64,000 nucleotides of DNA, from NCBI GenBank assembly GCA_026982095.1, contig JALSHT010000005.1, positions 1 to 64,000 of the forward strand. The letters are read 5' to 3'. Positions within the stretch are counted from its first letter, which is position 1, and every line of letters starts with the position of its first letter. The DNA is from Nitrososphaeria archaeon. GTDB lineage: Archaea; Thermoproteota; Nitrososphaeria; Geothermarchaeales; JDFR-13. The notes beneath the pieces are model-generated. The model ran no database searches. It had not been told where the DNA came from and was given only the letters and a program-made list of their open reading frames with translations. Both the position numbers and the translations under genes were made by a program. Of the stretch, positions 52,830-61,333 are shown one piece after another.

Positions 52830-54164
52830 TCATCGGCTTATCAGGGTATTGATACTGTCCAATCTAGTTAGAATCTCGTTCTTAAGTCTTCCTCCAACGT
52901 CATCAAGGTCATAGTTTATCTGAATTATCCTCTTGTTTATGTTTAGGTATCTTGATATCCTTGTGGGTGTAGCGGATAGTATTAGTTCGGCGCCATCAAT
53001 TTTATTTAAGAATTCTTGTAGTTCTCTCATCTGCTTTGGACTGTAACCTAGTGCCGGTATAACCTTCTCTAGGTGCCTATACTTTCTGTAAACATCTCTA
53101 TAGCTGCCTATCGCATATGGCCTGGGGTCTATTATCTCAGCGCCTTTATCCATGGCTACCAGGTATGCCGCCCCGAATCCCATGTCACCGTGTGTGGTTG
53201 TAGGTCCATCCTCAACTACCACTACCTTCTTCCCACGTATATCTATCTCCTCCTCCATCTTATACTTGATCTCTGCCTCCACTATGGATACACTTGGGTT
53301 AAGGTCTCTAACCTTGTTTATAGCAGCCTCAACCATTTCTTTATCCGCTGTATTAACCTTTGTGATCACAGCTATATCCGCCATCCTCACGTTTACCTCG
53401 CCTGGGTAGTATGAGTCTATATGTCTCCATCTGAACGGGTCTACCGCTACTATGGAGATATGGGGCTTTATGAATGGATAGTCGTTATTCCCTCCGTCCC
53501 ATAGGATGATGTCACTCTCTTCCTCAGCATACTTAAGCACCTCTTGGTAATCGACTCCTATATATACTTTAAATCCCCGTGTTAGGTGGGGCTCTATATC
53601 CTCCTTCTCCTCTATTGTCAAGTCATATTTATCAAGGTCACTTATCGACTCAAATCTCATAACTCTTCTTATAGATAAATCGCCGTATGCCATAGGATGT
53701 CGGATTATCCCCACTTCATAACCCTCATCCTTCAGAATCTTAGAGATGTACCTGGATATAGGGCTCTTACCAGCTCCTGTCCTTATTGCAGTTACAGATA
53801 TCACAGGTTTCTTGGAGTTGAGCATGGTTTGATTGGGTCCTAGCAGTATAAAGTCGGCTCCGGCTGCGTTGGCTATCGCAGCTCTATTCATGACGTATTT
53901 GTGTGATACGTCGCTGTATGAGAATACCACTATATCTACTTTATGACTCTTTATTATCTTCTCCATCTCCTCCTCTGGATATATCGGTATTCCATTGGGG
54001 TACATTTTCCCAGCCAGCTCAGGAGGATATACCCTGTCCTCAATATATGGTATTTGTGTCGCTGTGAATCCGACCACCTCATACTCTGGGTTATCTCTAA
54101 ATACCACATTGAAGTTGTGGAAGTCTCTTCCACCAGCTCCTAGGATTAAAACCCTCTTCCTCAT
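52830..54164 (-). CDS. cyclic 2,3-diphosphoglycerate synthetase-family GTPase/ATPase
   Basis: 444 residues. The N-terminus is a Rossmann domain with RVLILGAGGRDFHNFNVVF; a P-loop domain follows at about 125 with VISVTAIRTGAGKSPISRYI. DIILWDGGNNDYPF fits the Walker B segment and VITKVNTAD is NKxD-like. The family makes cyclic 2,3-diphosphoglycerate in methanogens and occurs widely in other archaea, where its product is less certain. GPTTTHGDMGFGAAYLVA is a conserved late motif. A role as thermoprotective-solute enzyme is plausible but unproven here. Confidence 0.85.
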   Translation of the reverse strand: MRKRVLILGAGGRDFHNFNVVFRDNPEYEVVGFTATQIPYIEDRVYPPELAGKMYPNGIPIYPEEEMEKIIKSHKVDIVVFSYSDVSHKYVMNRAAIANAAGADFILLGPNQTMLNSKKPVISVTAIRTGAGKSPISRYISKILKDEGYEVGIIRHPMAYGDLSIRRVMRFESISDLDKYDLTIEEKEDIEPHLTRGFKVYIGVDYQEVLKYAEEESDIILWDGGNNDYPFIKPHISIVAVDPFRWRHIDSYYPGEVNVRMADIAVITKVNTADKEMVEAAINKVRDLNPSVSIVEAEIKYKMEEEIDIRGKKVVVVEDGPTTTHGDMGFGAAYLVAMDKGAEIIDPRPYAIGSYRDVYRKYRHLEKVIPALGYSPKQMRELQEFLNKIDGAELILSATPTRISRYLNINKRIIQINYDLDDVGGRLKNEILTRLDSINTLISR

Positions 54165-54294
54165 GAGAGTTTAAATACCTAGAGGATGCTTAAATTCGGT
54201 TTTTGTATTTGATGATGGTTTTAGAAGATGACTTATAAAAATTGTTTTGAGGTGGATAAAGGATAAGGGAGTTATAAAATTGGAGGGGTGTTCT

Positions 54295-54573
54295 CTAAGC
54301 GGTCTGCTCCAGCACTATCTCTATCGTGGAGACTTTCCTTGGTGGCTCTCCAACCTCCTCTGTGTCTATCTTGCAGCTTGTAACCTCTACCTTTCCGCCG
54401 AGAAGCCTCCTCTTCACTATCTGGGCAACGTCGACAGCCTTCGATATAGCCTTCCCCCTGGCCTTCAGTACAACAACCTTGTTACCTACGTCGAACTGGA
54501 GAAGCACTGCTAGGACGTAGTTCATCACAGACTTCTTACCGATAAAGATTACGTTCTCTCCTTCGGCGCTCAT
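54295..54573 (-). CDS. alba: Alba chromatin protein
   Basis: 92 residues from ATG 54573 (ATG 54582 is in frame but is GTG on reading the strand). The start MSAEGENVIFIGKKSVMNYV carries the two adjacent lysines that bind DNA and can be acetylated. VVVLKARGKAISKAVDVAQ and EVTSCKIDTEEV complete the IF3-C-like fold. It coats DNA and RNA as dimers. The window also holds an HDAC-like deacetylase at 39.5 kb. A 130-base spacer with a TATA-like TTATAAAA separates it from the upstream divergent region. Confidence 0.96.
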   Translation of the reverse strand: MSAEGENVIFIGKKSVMNYVLAVLLQFDVGNKVVVLKARGKAISKAVDVAQIVKRRLLGGKVEVTSCKIDTEEVGEPPRKVSTIEIVLEQTA

Positions 54574-54639
54574 AGCAATCACCGGTTGATTAAGTATTTA
54601 GATTAGGAGAGGTTGATATATAAATGTTTCAGGCATATC

Positions 54640-54954
54640 TTATAGTTCTACCTCCTTATTCTCTTGTTCAGCTATTATCAGCCACTTTATAGGTATGGGT
54701 TCAAACTCATCCTCATTCTTGTATATCAGCTTTCTTCTAATGGATAATGGGAGTACACCAGTATCCAACTCCCTCTCAGCTATCTCGATGCTGCTCAACC
54801 CCTCCTCTGCTGGTATAAATGGTTCGGCGCCATAATCTATCTGTACAGCTCTTATACCTATTATCCTTGCTCTTTCATACGCTGTCAGTTTTGGAGGCCC
54901 TATCTTAATCAGATCTTTATATCTAGTTTTCTTCTTTCCTGTCATTACGCGCAT
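54640..54954 (-). CDS. rpoK: DNA-directed RNA polymerase subunit K (Rpb6)
   Basis: About 101-104 residues (ATG 54954 or 54945). The core LTAYERARIIGIRAVQIDYGA followed by SSIEIAERELDTGVLPLSIRRK matches Rpb6/omega, which helps hold the largest subunit together. The C-terminal end IPIKWLIIAEQENK is also conserved. The N-terminal basic stretch GKKKTRYKDL is typical. It stands alone between Alba and a cyclophilin-like gene. Confidence 0.95.
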   Translation of the reverse strand: MRVMTGKKKTRYKDLIKIGPPKLTAYERARIIGIRAVQIDYGAEPFIPAEEGLSSIEIAERELDTGVLPLSIRRKLIYKNEDEFEPIPIKWLIIAEQENKEVEL

Positions 54955-55010
54955 CGGAATAATTTATATCCAGCTTTTTTAAAAATGTTTTTGAGTAAAC
55001 CGGTGTAAAC

Positions 55011-55382
55011 ATGGATATTGGTGGAAAGCGATTTAAATTAGTGATTGATGGAGTGGGTGAGTCCACATTATTCATTGACCAGGATATGGGATTCTTCATA
55101 CTTCGTGAGATGGAGAATTGGGCGGAGTATAGGACTTACGTCTTTAGGAGAGAGGATTTACTAATAGTTAAGATCAACGTTGAGAAGGGGCTTAGGGGGC
55201 TACCTAATGTTTATAGAGAGGGTGATGTGTTGTATAGTCCTATCGAGGATTCTCTGGTGATAGTTTTAAGGGATATAAAGTCTATGGAGATGAACTATAG
55301 CAGGGTTGGAAGGGTGATGGATGGTATAGATGTTTTGAATAGGGTGAATGGTGTCTCTAAAGCAAAGATTATCAAGATCTAA
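55011..55382 (+). CDS. cyclophilin-like (TM1367-type) domain protein
   Basis: 123 residues. The pattern KRFKLVIDGVGESTLFID, a central GDVLYSPIEDSLVIVL and the C-terminal RVGRVMDGIDVLNRVNGVSKAKI follow the small cyclophilin-like beta-barrel family in which FIGRVxxGxxVLxxV is the best-kept segment. These proteins lack the catalytic residues of prolyl isomerases and have unknown function. The assignment is by pattern and therefore tentative. Its end overlaps the convergent eS25 gene by 11 bases. Confidence 0.65.
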   Translation: MDIGGKRFKLVIDGVGESTLFIDQDMGFFILREMENWAEYRTYVFRREDLLIVKINVEKGLRGLPNVYREGDVLYSPIEDSLVIVLRDIKSMEMNYSRVGRVMDGIDVLNRVNGVSKAKIIKI

Positions 55383-55677
55383 GTGGGATGTATATCTCAA
55401 GCTCTCTATTCTTAATATCTAGTTTTACAACGCCTTCTCTCTCAAGTTCTCTCAGGAACTTTTTAGCTACGCTTATCTTTATCTCGCCTTTTCTAGATAC
55501 CATGTTTGGAGTTACGTATCTTAAGCCATTTATGTAATTTAGCAACTCCTCCCTCTTCTGAGGATCTATTAAGACTCCATACTCAACTTTTCTAGTTTCT
55601 TCTTTATCAGACTTTTTTCGCTTCCCTTCTAGCATCTTTTTTAGTTTACTTATCGTAGGCTTCTTCTGTCCCCCCAT
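55372..55677 (-). CDS. rps25e: small ribosomal subunit protein eS25
   Basis: 101 residues. A lysine-rich N-terminal tail (KKMLEGKRKKSDKEE) precedes a winged-helix domain: REELLNYINGLRYVTPNMVSRKGEIKISVAKKFLRELEREGVV. This is the archaeal-eukaryotic eS25 pattern. Among archaea eS25 is found in TACK-type and related lineages but not most Euryarchaeota, which is one reason for placing this genome there. Confidence 0.92.
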   Translation of the reverse strand: MGGQKKPTISKLKKMLEGKRKKSDKEETRKVEYGVLIDPQKREELLNYINGLRYVTPNMVSRKGEIKISVAKKFLRELEREGVVKLDIKNRELEIYIPLRS

Positions 55678-55912
55678 GAAAACATCACCTCTACATTATT
55701 GAATATCGGTGTAAAAAATAAAGGATGTTTTTATGGGTGAATGTATATATCTACTTGAACTCAGGTCTGAATCTGAAGTACCAAGTAGCATATATAGCTG
55801 CCATATTGGCGTCTAGCTTCTCTACCTCGGTCTTCATACTCTCCTCACCTCCTCATGACTCGACCACACTCGTCTCTATTAAATTTTTACATGTTTTTAT
55901 TGCATTATGATA
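55678..55912. other. 235-base spacer with a 28-codon gene on the minus strand
   Basis: Apart from the small gene at 55751-55837, this stretch holds the eS25 promoter side (about 55685-55735) and a TATA-like element read on the minus strand as AAATTTAATAGA (about 55890-55879) for the small gene. No RNA gene is evident. Confidence 0.5.
55751..55837 (-). CDS. 28-aa small protein with strong ribosome-binding site
   Basis: ATG 55837 to TAG 55751. The peptide begins MKTEVEKLDANMAAIYATWY and ends FRFRPEFK; it is an acidic start, an aromatic middle and a basic end. The upstream minus-strand sequence GAGGAGGTGAGGAGAGT puts a strong SD 9-10 bases before the ATG, and an AT-rich TATA-like box lies about 45 bases upstream. 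No family is recognised. The strong translation signals argue for a true gene despite its size. Confidence 0.62.
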   Translation of the reverse strand: MKTEVEKLDANMAAIYATWYFRFRPEFK

Positions 55913-57679
55913 TTAAGAAACCTTTACCTTCTTCTGCTTCCTATACATTTCTATTACTTCATCCTCTGTTGTGGCATCTTCAGGGTTTTTATCGAATCTG
56001 TATCTCCCTGTGAATCTTGGGAATCTTAATGCTAGGCCAACTCCTGCCTCTATAGTGTCGTATGCGCAGGTGTGTAGGGGGCTTAGGGTTATCTCTGCGG
56101 CGGTAATCTCCAATACTATCTTGGGCTCTATCCATACGTCAGGCTCAATTTTTGACTCTACTCTCGCTGGTTTCTTGTCTAGGATGTGGGGCCTCAACAT
56201 CTTGTTCATCTCTGCTATATCTTCGTCTTTGAATCCCGTTCCCACTTTACATATGGTTTTGAATACATCCTCCTCATGATTATAAACCGCCATTAGGTAA
56301 CTGCTTAATAGGCCTGCCTTCCTGCCTCTTCCATAGAAGGCCCCAACTACGACTAGGTCAAGGGTGTCGGTCAACTCTGACCTATAGTCTCTCTTGAGTT
56401 TGATCCATAGCCATCCTCTGGCACCCGCCTGATATATGGATTCTGGTCCGGTATTTTTTATCATCAGGCCTTCTAGACCTTCTTCTACCGCCCTAAGGAA
56501 AACTCTCCACAACTCATCTATACTCTTTGGGTATTCTATGTCAGAGGGTGTTATCTCCCCAGTCTCTATACGGGGGACTACTTCCTCCAGTATTTTCCTC
56601 CTTTCTAGGAATGTTTTGTTCATTAGGCTTTCCCCATTGTGTATTATGTCGAATACTCTTAGGGAGACTGGTATCTCTCTTGCAGTCGTATGAATGTCGT
56701 GTTTCCTCTTCCTCCGCATCAACTCCTGAAACGGCTTGAACTCTTTTGTATCGGGATCGTAGGCCACTGCCTCCGCCTCTATTATTCCTTCATCTAGCTT
56801 CACGTGTTCTCTAACTATCTGTATAACGTCAGGGAATTGGTGGGTTATCCTCTCCAGCCTTCTACTGAAGATCTCTATTCCTCTGTCTCTAACAATATGT
56901 ATCTGCATCCTCTCGCCATCGTATTTGTATTCGGCTGCTAGCCTTCCCCCTGTCTTTTCCCACGCCTCTTCAGGGCTCTTTACTCTCTCAGCCAGCATCG
57001 GCCTCACTGGTATGCCTGGCACTACATCCACATTATCTATCCCTTTCCACCCCTCTTTAAACAAGATTTTCGTTATTTCACCTATGTCTGGAAGCCTGTT
57101 GTATGCCCTCTCAAGTCTTGCCTTTAACTCTCTCCCCCCCATTAGGTTGGCTAGGGCCTCAAGTATAGTCATGTCTGCTACTCCAAGCCTCATATTTCCC
57201 TCTGCCAATCTGGCGATATACCTGGCCTCCAAAGGGCTAGAGTCTACTAATAAACCTGTTAATAGTCTTATTTTCGTGTCTATTGACCTCTCTCCCTGTA
57301 TCTTGGATATTTTGAGAAGTGTCTCATATACCCTCTTTACAGTTAACTCTGACTTTAGAAATACCTTCTGTCTCCTTCTAGACATGAATTCTTCAGCTAC
57401 TTTCCCCACATCACCTAGCTCAGTTAATCTCTTCTCTACTTTACTAGTGTCATATCCACTGGCCCTGGCTATTGCTCTCGCTATTAGCTTCTCACTTATT
57501 CCTAGTTCACCCCCTAAATATGGGGGTTGAATTTCCCCGAGTAAAATGTATGAGACTTGGGCGGCTAGCTCCGGCTCGCCTATATTTCTATAAAGCTCGG
57601 TCAATAGGTTAACCATCTCTATTCTTCCGGATGTGGATTCAACTCTATAGAGGTACTTAACTAAATCCTCAAACCTCAT
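55913..57679 (-). CDS. lig: ATP-dependent DNA ligase (replicative, LigB type)
   Basis: 588 residues. The N-terminal DNA-binding domain (about 1-225) is followed by the nucleotidyltransferase domain with motif I AEYKYDGERMQIH (Lys near 252), motif III EIFSRRLERIT, IV EGLMIKNT, and V WLWIKLKRDY. The OB domain (about 430-588) ends with PRFTGRYRFDKNPEDATTEDE. It seals Okazaki fragments and repair nicks. ATG 57679 follows no strong SD and may be leaderless. Confidence 0.97.
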   Translation of the reverse strand: MRFEDLVKYLYRVESTSGRIEMVNLLTELYRNIGEPELAAQVSYILLGEIQPPYLGGELGISEKLIARAIARASGYDTSKVEKRLTELGDVGKVAEEFMSRRRQKVFLKSELTVKRVYETLLKISKIQGERSIDTKIRLLTGLLVDSSPLEARYIARLAEGNMRLGVADMTILEALANLMGGRELKARLERAYNRLPDIGEITKILFKEGWKGIDNVDVVPGIPVRPMLAERVKSPEEAWEKTGGRLAAEYKYDGERMQIHIVRDRGIEIFSRRLERITHQFPDVIQIVREHVKLDEGIIEAEAVAYDPDTKEFKPFQELMRRKRKHDIHTTAREIPVSLRVFDIIHNGESLMNKTFLERRKILEEVVPRIETGEITPSDIEYPKSIDELWRVFLRAVEEGLEGLMIKNTGPESIYQAGARGWLWIKLKRDYRSELTDTLDLVVVGAFYGRGRKAGLLSSYLMAVYNHEEDVFKTICKVGTGFKDEDIAEMNKMLRPHILDKKPARVESKIEPDVWIEPKIVLEITAAEITLSPLHTCAYDTIEAGVGLALRFPRFTGRYRFDKNPEDATTEDEVIEMYRKQKKVKVS

Positions 57680-57792
57680 GTCACTAATATTATGGCGGGT
57701 ATTGGGCTAAAATACTGGTGTGTGTATCATTTTTATCTATACGATTCGGGTTAATTGATTTAAGCCTTTGGAGGGGGTATGTTTAGGCAGTG

Positions 57793-59070
57793 ATGAGTGT
57801 AGAATGGGGGTTGATGATAGCATCAATAATAATCTTCATCGGTTTCATAGGCTCTGTATTGTTAAATAGACATAATATACCTGACGCTATATTCCTAATA
57901 CTTCTAGGTTACCTTCTTGGTCCAGGGATGGGGCTGGTCGATATAGAGATACTGAAGGGTGCTGCCCCGTACATAGGGGCCGTTGCTTTGATATCTATAA
58001 TGTTTGAGAGTAGTTTTGGCATCAATATAAGGGAGTTGATGGCATCAGCTAAGCCTTCGTTAATACTTGCCCTGGGGGGTTTCGCCCTCTCTACATTGGC
58101 TACAACCCTAGTCCTCTACTACGTTATCGGTTTCTACCCAGATAATATTTTGATGAGTCTACTGGTTGGCACAATTGTTGGGGGCGGTAGTGGGGCTATC
58201 ATAGTTAGCGTAATACAGAGAATAACCGTGCCGACAAGTATACAGGTGACTCTGAGTATAGAGTCTGTATTGACAGATGTGCTCGTAATTATCTTTACGG
58301 AGACGGTTCTGTTTATAATTATTCTCCAGATTAGCCAGGGTAGCTTCGCTCTAGACCTTAGGAATATAGGGGGTAGCATAGCATCGAGCTTCTCAATAAG
58401 TATTGTCTTGGGAGTGTTTTCTGGCTGGCTTTTAGCAAATTTATTGGATAGGTTTAAGAAGGAGAAGCACGTGTATACCATGACGATAGCGTATTTGATA
58501 CTTATTTATGTCGCTACACAGAGCCTCAATGGGAGTGGCGCGATAGCAGTCTTGACCTGTGGAATCGTCTTGACCAATTTTAGACATATTCCGTTTATCT
58601 TTGAGAAGAAGAGTCCGGAGAGCCTTACATACCAACTGTATTCTTTAGAGTCTATGCACTCTGAGTTAACTCTATTGCTTAAGATATTCTTCTTCGTCGA
58701 AGTAGGTTTTATCATGAATATAAGGGATTTGTGGCTGGTGATTATATCGTTCCTCCTATCAATAATACTATTTATTGTAAGGTTCCCAGTGGCTATGCTG
58801 GTCTCGAAAAATCTAAACTTGGGGGAGTCGGGATTGATCCCGGCAGAGATAATATCGTTCTCCTACGCCAGGGGGTTGGCTGCAGCGGTTATGGCTGTAA
58901 GGGTTCAGAATGAGTTTGAGACTATCTTCGGTGGTGTCTTGGATGAGGCGCTAAGCAGCGCGATAGAGTTTATCCTTCAGTTGACATCAGGGGTCATCCT
59001 ATTTACTAACCTTCTTTTCACGATAGGCATAGCTCTATTGAGGAATAGAGTTAGAGAGTTGCTATACTAG
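57793..59070 (+). CDS. CPA-family Na+/H+ (cation/proton) antiporter
   Basis: 425 residues, 12-13 membrane helices. The first helices (ASIIIFIGFIGSVLL, AIFLILLGYLLGPGMGLVD) and the half-channel segment GGGSGAIIVSVIQRIT are of the NhaP/NhaK type; ESVLTDVLVIIFTETVLF supplies the acidic pair region. SFSYARGLAAAVMAVRV near the end matches the conserved basic helix. GTG 57790 or ATG 57793 is the start; a GGAGGGGG lies just upstream and a four-codon frame (57779-57793) ends on the start codon. Whether Na+ or K+ is moved is unknown. Confidence 0.9.
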   Translation: MSVEWGLMIASIIIFIGFIGSVLLNRHNIPDAIFLILLGYLLGPGMGLVDIEILKGAAPYIGAVALISIMFESSFGINIRELMASAKPSLILALGGFALSTLATTLVLYYVIGFYPDNILMSLLVGTIVGGGSGAIIVSVIQRITVPTSIQVTLSIESVLTDVLVIIFTETVLFIIILQISQGSFALDLRNIGGSIASSFSISIVLGVFSGWLLANLLDRFKKEKHVYTMTIAYLILIYVATQSLNGSGAIAVLTCGIVLTNFRHIPFIFEKKSPESLTYQLYSLESMHSELTLLLKIFFFVEVGFIMNIRDLWLVIISFLLSIILFIVRFPVAMLVSKNLNLGESGLIPAEIISFSYARGLAAAVMAVRVQNEFETIFGGVLDEALSSAIEFILQLTSGVILFTNLLFTIGIALLRNRVRELLY

Positions 59071-59094
59071 ATTATTTAAAAAGTTGGTAGATGG

Positions 59095-59661
59095 TTATGC
59101 ATATTCGATTAATCCAGACTCTACTAGTTTCATCTGAAGCTTCTTTACCGCTTCATAGACCTGCTTCTCGCTCCTCGCCCCTGTACATACTATCTTACCG
59201 CTGGAAAAGAGGAGGATGACTACGTCTGGGTCGTCCATCCTATATATTAGTCCTGGAAATTCCTCCGGCTCATATATTGTAAATTCTAGTTCGTAGGCTG
59301 CTCCCTCAAGGTCTATATAGCCCCTTAAGTTTCCAGAAGCCACCACGTTCTCGATCTTCACCTCTGGCTTTACTCCTGATAGGATGCCTTTCTCTTCAAA
59401 CTGCTTTATCAGTTTCTCTACAGCCTTCTTGACCGAAGTCTCTGTTTTGGCTCCTGTAATTACCATGTTACCCGATCCGAATATTAATATGGCTGTTCTC
59501 GGTTTTTCTAGTCTGTATACTAGGCCTGGAAACCTTCTTGGATCATACTCGGCTTGTGGTATCTTCTCAAGTATCTTCCTGAGATTAATGTCTTGCCCCA
59601 GTTTTACAGTTGCAACAACGTTTACAATCTGAACCTCCGGCTCTATTAGGTTTCCTGACAT
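59095..59661 (-). CDS. tbp: TATA-box binding protein
   Basis: 188 residues with the two direct repeats of TBP. Repeat 1 holds VVATVKLGQDINLRKI and FPGLVYRLEKPRTAILIF; repeat 2 VVASGNLRGYIDLEGA and FPGLIYRMDDPDVVILLF. The phenylalanines that kink DNA are present in each half (the F of FPGL; ILIF, ILLF). The C-terminus is not extended by an acidic tail. It recruits TFB and RNA polymerase to TATA boxes. Confidence 0.97.
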   Translation of the reverse strand: MSGNLIEPEVQIVNVVATVKLGQDINLRKILEKIPQAEYDPRRFPGLVYRLEKPRTAILIFGSGNMVITGAKTETSVKKAVEKLIKQFEEKGILSGVKPEVKIENVVASGNLRGYIDLEGAAYELEFTIYEPEEFPGLIYRMDDPDVVILLFSSGKIVCTGARSEKQVYEAVKKLQMKLVESGLIEYA

Positions 59662-59720
59662 TTAAAAACACCTTTATAAAGGAATATTAAAGTCTTATAT
59701 ACTTAATATAACAAAGTGGT

Positions 59721-60302
59721 TTATTCCCGCTGTTCCTCGTTCCCCGGCATGGTTATATACTCGGGTATCTCGCTCTCCTCCGCCTCCCTATCTCTTACAT
59801 AGTCCCTGTATTCGAGGTATACTAGTACAGCCAGTACGAGCAGGATTAATCCGAATCTAATTAAAGGGGACTCGTTCATAACCCTTGATAGAATGCCTAT
59901 CTGTGGGATCACAAATATTACCTCTCCAATAACTAGTTCTTCACTTACTACCCATGGATCGTTCACAGGATTGTTATCCCCCTTTGTGACGAAGCCTATT
60001 AATCCATTGGGTAGAGAGACTTTATCGACTACCCTATGTACTATCGGGATATCCCTACCCATTGGGTTCTCAAACACTATTATGTCTCCAACCTCAATCT
60101 GCTTAGGGTCTATAGATTTGACTACGATAATATCATTTACATTTATGGTTGGTTCCATACTTCTCGAAACAACAACCATGAACGGTGTATCTACTCCTAG
60201 TGCAGCCGTTATCACATATGTCCATACAAAGTAGAACACGATTATTAGTAGGGCTATAGTAGCAAGTCTCTTGATGAAGGGTAGGTAGTCCCCCATAGAC
60301 AT
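59721..60302 (-). CDS. signal peptidase I (archaeal, Ser-His-Asp type)
   Basis: 193 residues from ATG 60302, chosen for the GGTGG site nine bases ahead at the end of the previous gene; a longer frame to 60359 lacks one. Membrane helix at about 10-35 (LATIALLIIVFYFVWTYV), catalytic Ser in VVSRSMEPTINVNDIIVV, catalytic His in IVHRVVDK, and the Asp region GFVTKGDNNPVNDPW. A second helix near the C-terminus (LIRFGLILLVLAVLVYL) anchors it. It removes Sec signal peptides outside the cell. It follows two membrane-protein genes. Confidence 0.92.
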   Translation of the reverse strand: MSMGDYLPFIKRLATIALLIIVFYFVWTYVITAALGVDTPFMVVVSRSMEPTINVNDIIVVKSIDPKQIEVGDIIVFENPMGRDIPIVHRVVDKVSLPNGLIGFVTKGDNNPVNDPWVVSEELVIGEVIFVIPQIGILSRVMNESPLIRFGLILLVLAVLVYLEYRDYVRDREAEESEIPEYITMPGNEEQRE

Positions 60303-60307
60303 TCTAT

Positions 60308-60604
60308 CTATCCACCTTTCATCATTGTTAGAGCTATAGATAGTATTAAAAGCCCCCAACCCAAGATTAAAATTATCTTAAAGTATTTCTTTACACTTTC
60401 AACCATTACCAAAACAACATAGACAGCGGTGATGCTGATTAAGAATGTGATGATGTCTCCATACATAGCGGCAGCTTCTGGAACTTCTTTAAACAAGGTA
60501 TTCTCGAGTATGAACCTTATAACATCTCTTATGAAGTAGTAAATGGCGTATAGGAAGTTTATCAGTGCCTCGGTCGTTATCGGGAATATAGGTGCTTCAG
60601 ACAT
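60308..60604 (-). CDS. small membrane protein, 98 aa, before signal peptidase
   Basis: Hydrophobic helices at about 10-32 (ALINFLYAIYYFIRDVIRFIL), 50-72 (IITFLISITAVYVVLVMV) and 78-95 (ILILGWGLLILSIALTM). A short basic stretch KKYFK lies between the last two. No family is recognised. The end supplies the ribosome-binding site of signal peptidase, so the two are coupled. Together with the next upstream gene it could belong to an envelope or secretion function. Confidence 0.65.
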   Translation of the reverse strand: MSEAPIFPITTEALINFLYAIYYFIRDVIRFILENTLFKEVPEAAAMYGDIITFLISITAVYVVLVMVESVKKYFKIILILGWGLLILSIALTMMKGG

Positions 60605-60641
60605 ATCTCATCCCTACATAATGTATAACTATATACCGAAT

Positions 60642-61214
60642 TCAATTTATATCTGTCATCGGCTCCTCATAAAATCTTCCAAATAGGTATATGCCAGCTA
60701 TAGCAAGCACAACCAGTGAGGTAACTCTTAGTCTGAATGTCCAATTTGGGCGTTCTAAAGGCTCAAATGCAACCTTAACCTCTACGATCTTATCGCCGGC
60801 CTCTTCTTCAATGGGGATGATCTCAGCAACATATGTTCCTACTATCCTAGCTCTAAACACCCTACTGTATGTGTCCTGAATAACTCTTGTCCCATCCACT
60901 ACGATAAACCTAGTCCTTATGGGGTCGAACTCACTACCTAGATTCTGTCTCACGTAGTACCCTCTCAAGGAGTATCTTACTGGGGCGTTTGTCTCTACCG
61001 TCAGCCTGACTCTATCACCCTCTTCCAAAGATATTGTGGCTACTCCTGGTATGATGGGCCCGTTTAAATCGAATCTCAATACAACGGATTTGGTGAATAC
61101 TAAATTTATAATCGGGTCTGTGAAGACGAGTAATATTAGAGATATTAAGGAGGATAAGATGACTATTTTATCGATTTTAGACAATTTTCTCCTAGAGTTT
61201 TTCATATCATACAC
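60642..61214 (-). CDS. membrane-anchored protein with extracytoplasmic beta domain
   Basis: 190 residues. Two hydrophobic helices flank a ~125-residue soluble part: near the N-terminus IVILSSLISLILLVFTDPII and near the C-terminus VTSLVVLAIAGIYLFG. The middle is beta-rich (VVLRFDLNGPIIPGVATISL, RVRLTVETNAPVRYSLRGYY, RARIVGTYVAEIIPI), like an Ig-type domain outside the membrane. Family unknown. It starts the three-gene string that ends in signal peptidase (gaps of 37 bases and overlaps thereafter). Confidence 0.65.
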   Translation of the reverse strand: MYDMKNSRRKLSKIDKIVILSSLISLILLVFTDPIINLVFTKSVVLRFDLNGPIIPGVATISLEEGDRVRLTVETNAPVRYSLRGYYVRQNLGSEFDPIRTRFIVVDGTRVIQDTYSRVFRARIVGTYVAEIIPIEEEAGDKIVEVKVAFEPLERPNWTFRLRVTSLVVLAIAGIYLFGRFYEEPMTDIN

Positions 61215-61333
61215 CTACCCCCAGATGTCTAGAGAAAAATCATTGATAGGACATTTATATCAGTAGTTTAATTCAATTTGAAATATAAGATGTCTAATTC
61301 AAGTATTTTTAGAGGGGAACATAGGGTGGTCTG

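Noticed and set aside
54205..54235. TGATGATGG ... GATGAC resembling C boxes of a small RNA
   Set aside because: No CTGA-type D boxes at workable distances.
57779..57793. Four-codon upstream frame ending on the antiporter start (TGATG)
   Set aside because: The GGAGGGGG lies only one base before its ATG, too close to serve it; most likely chance.
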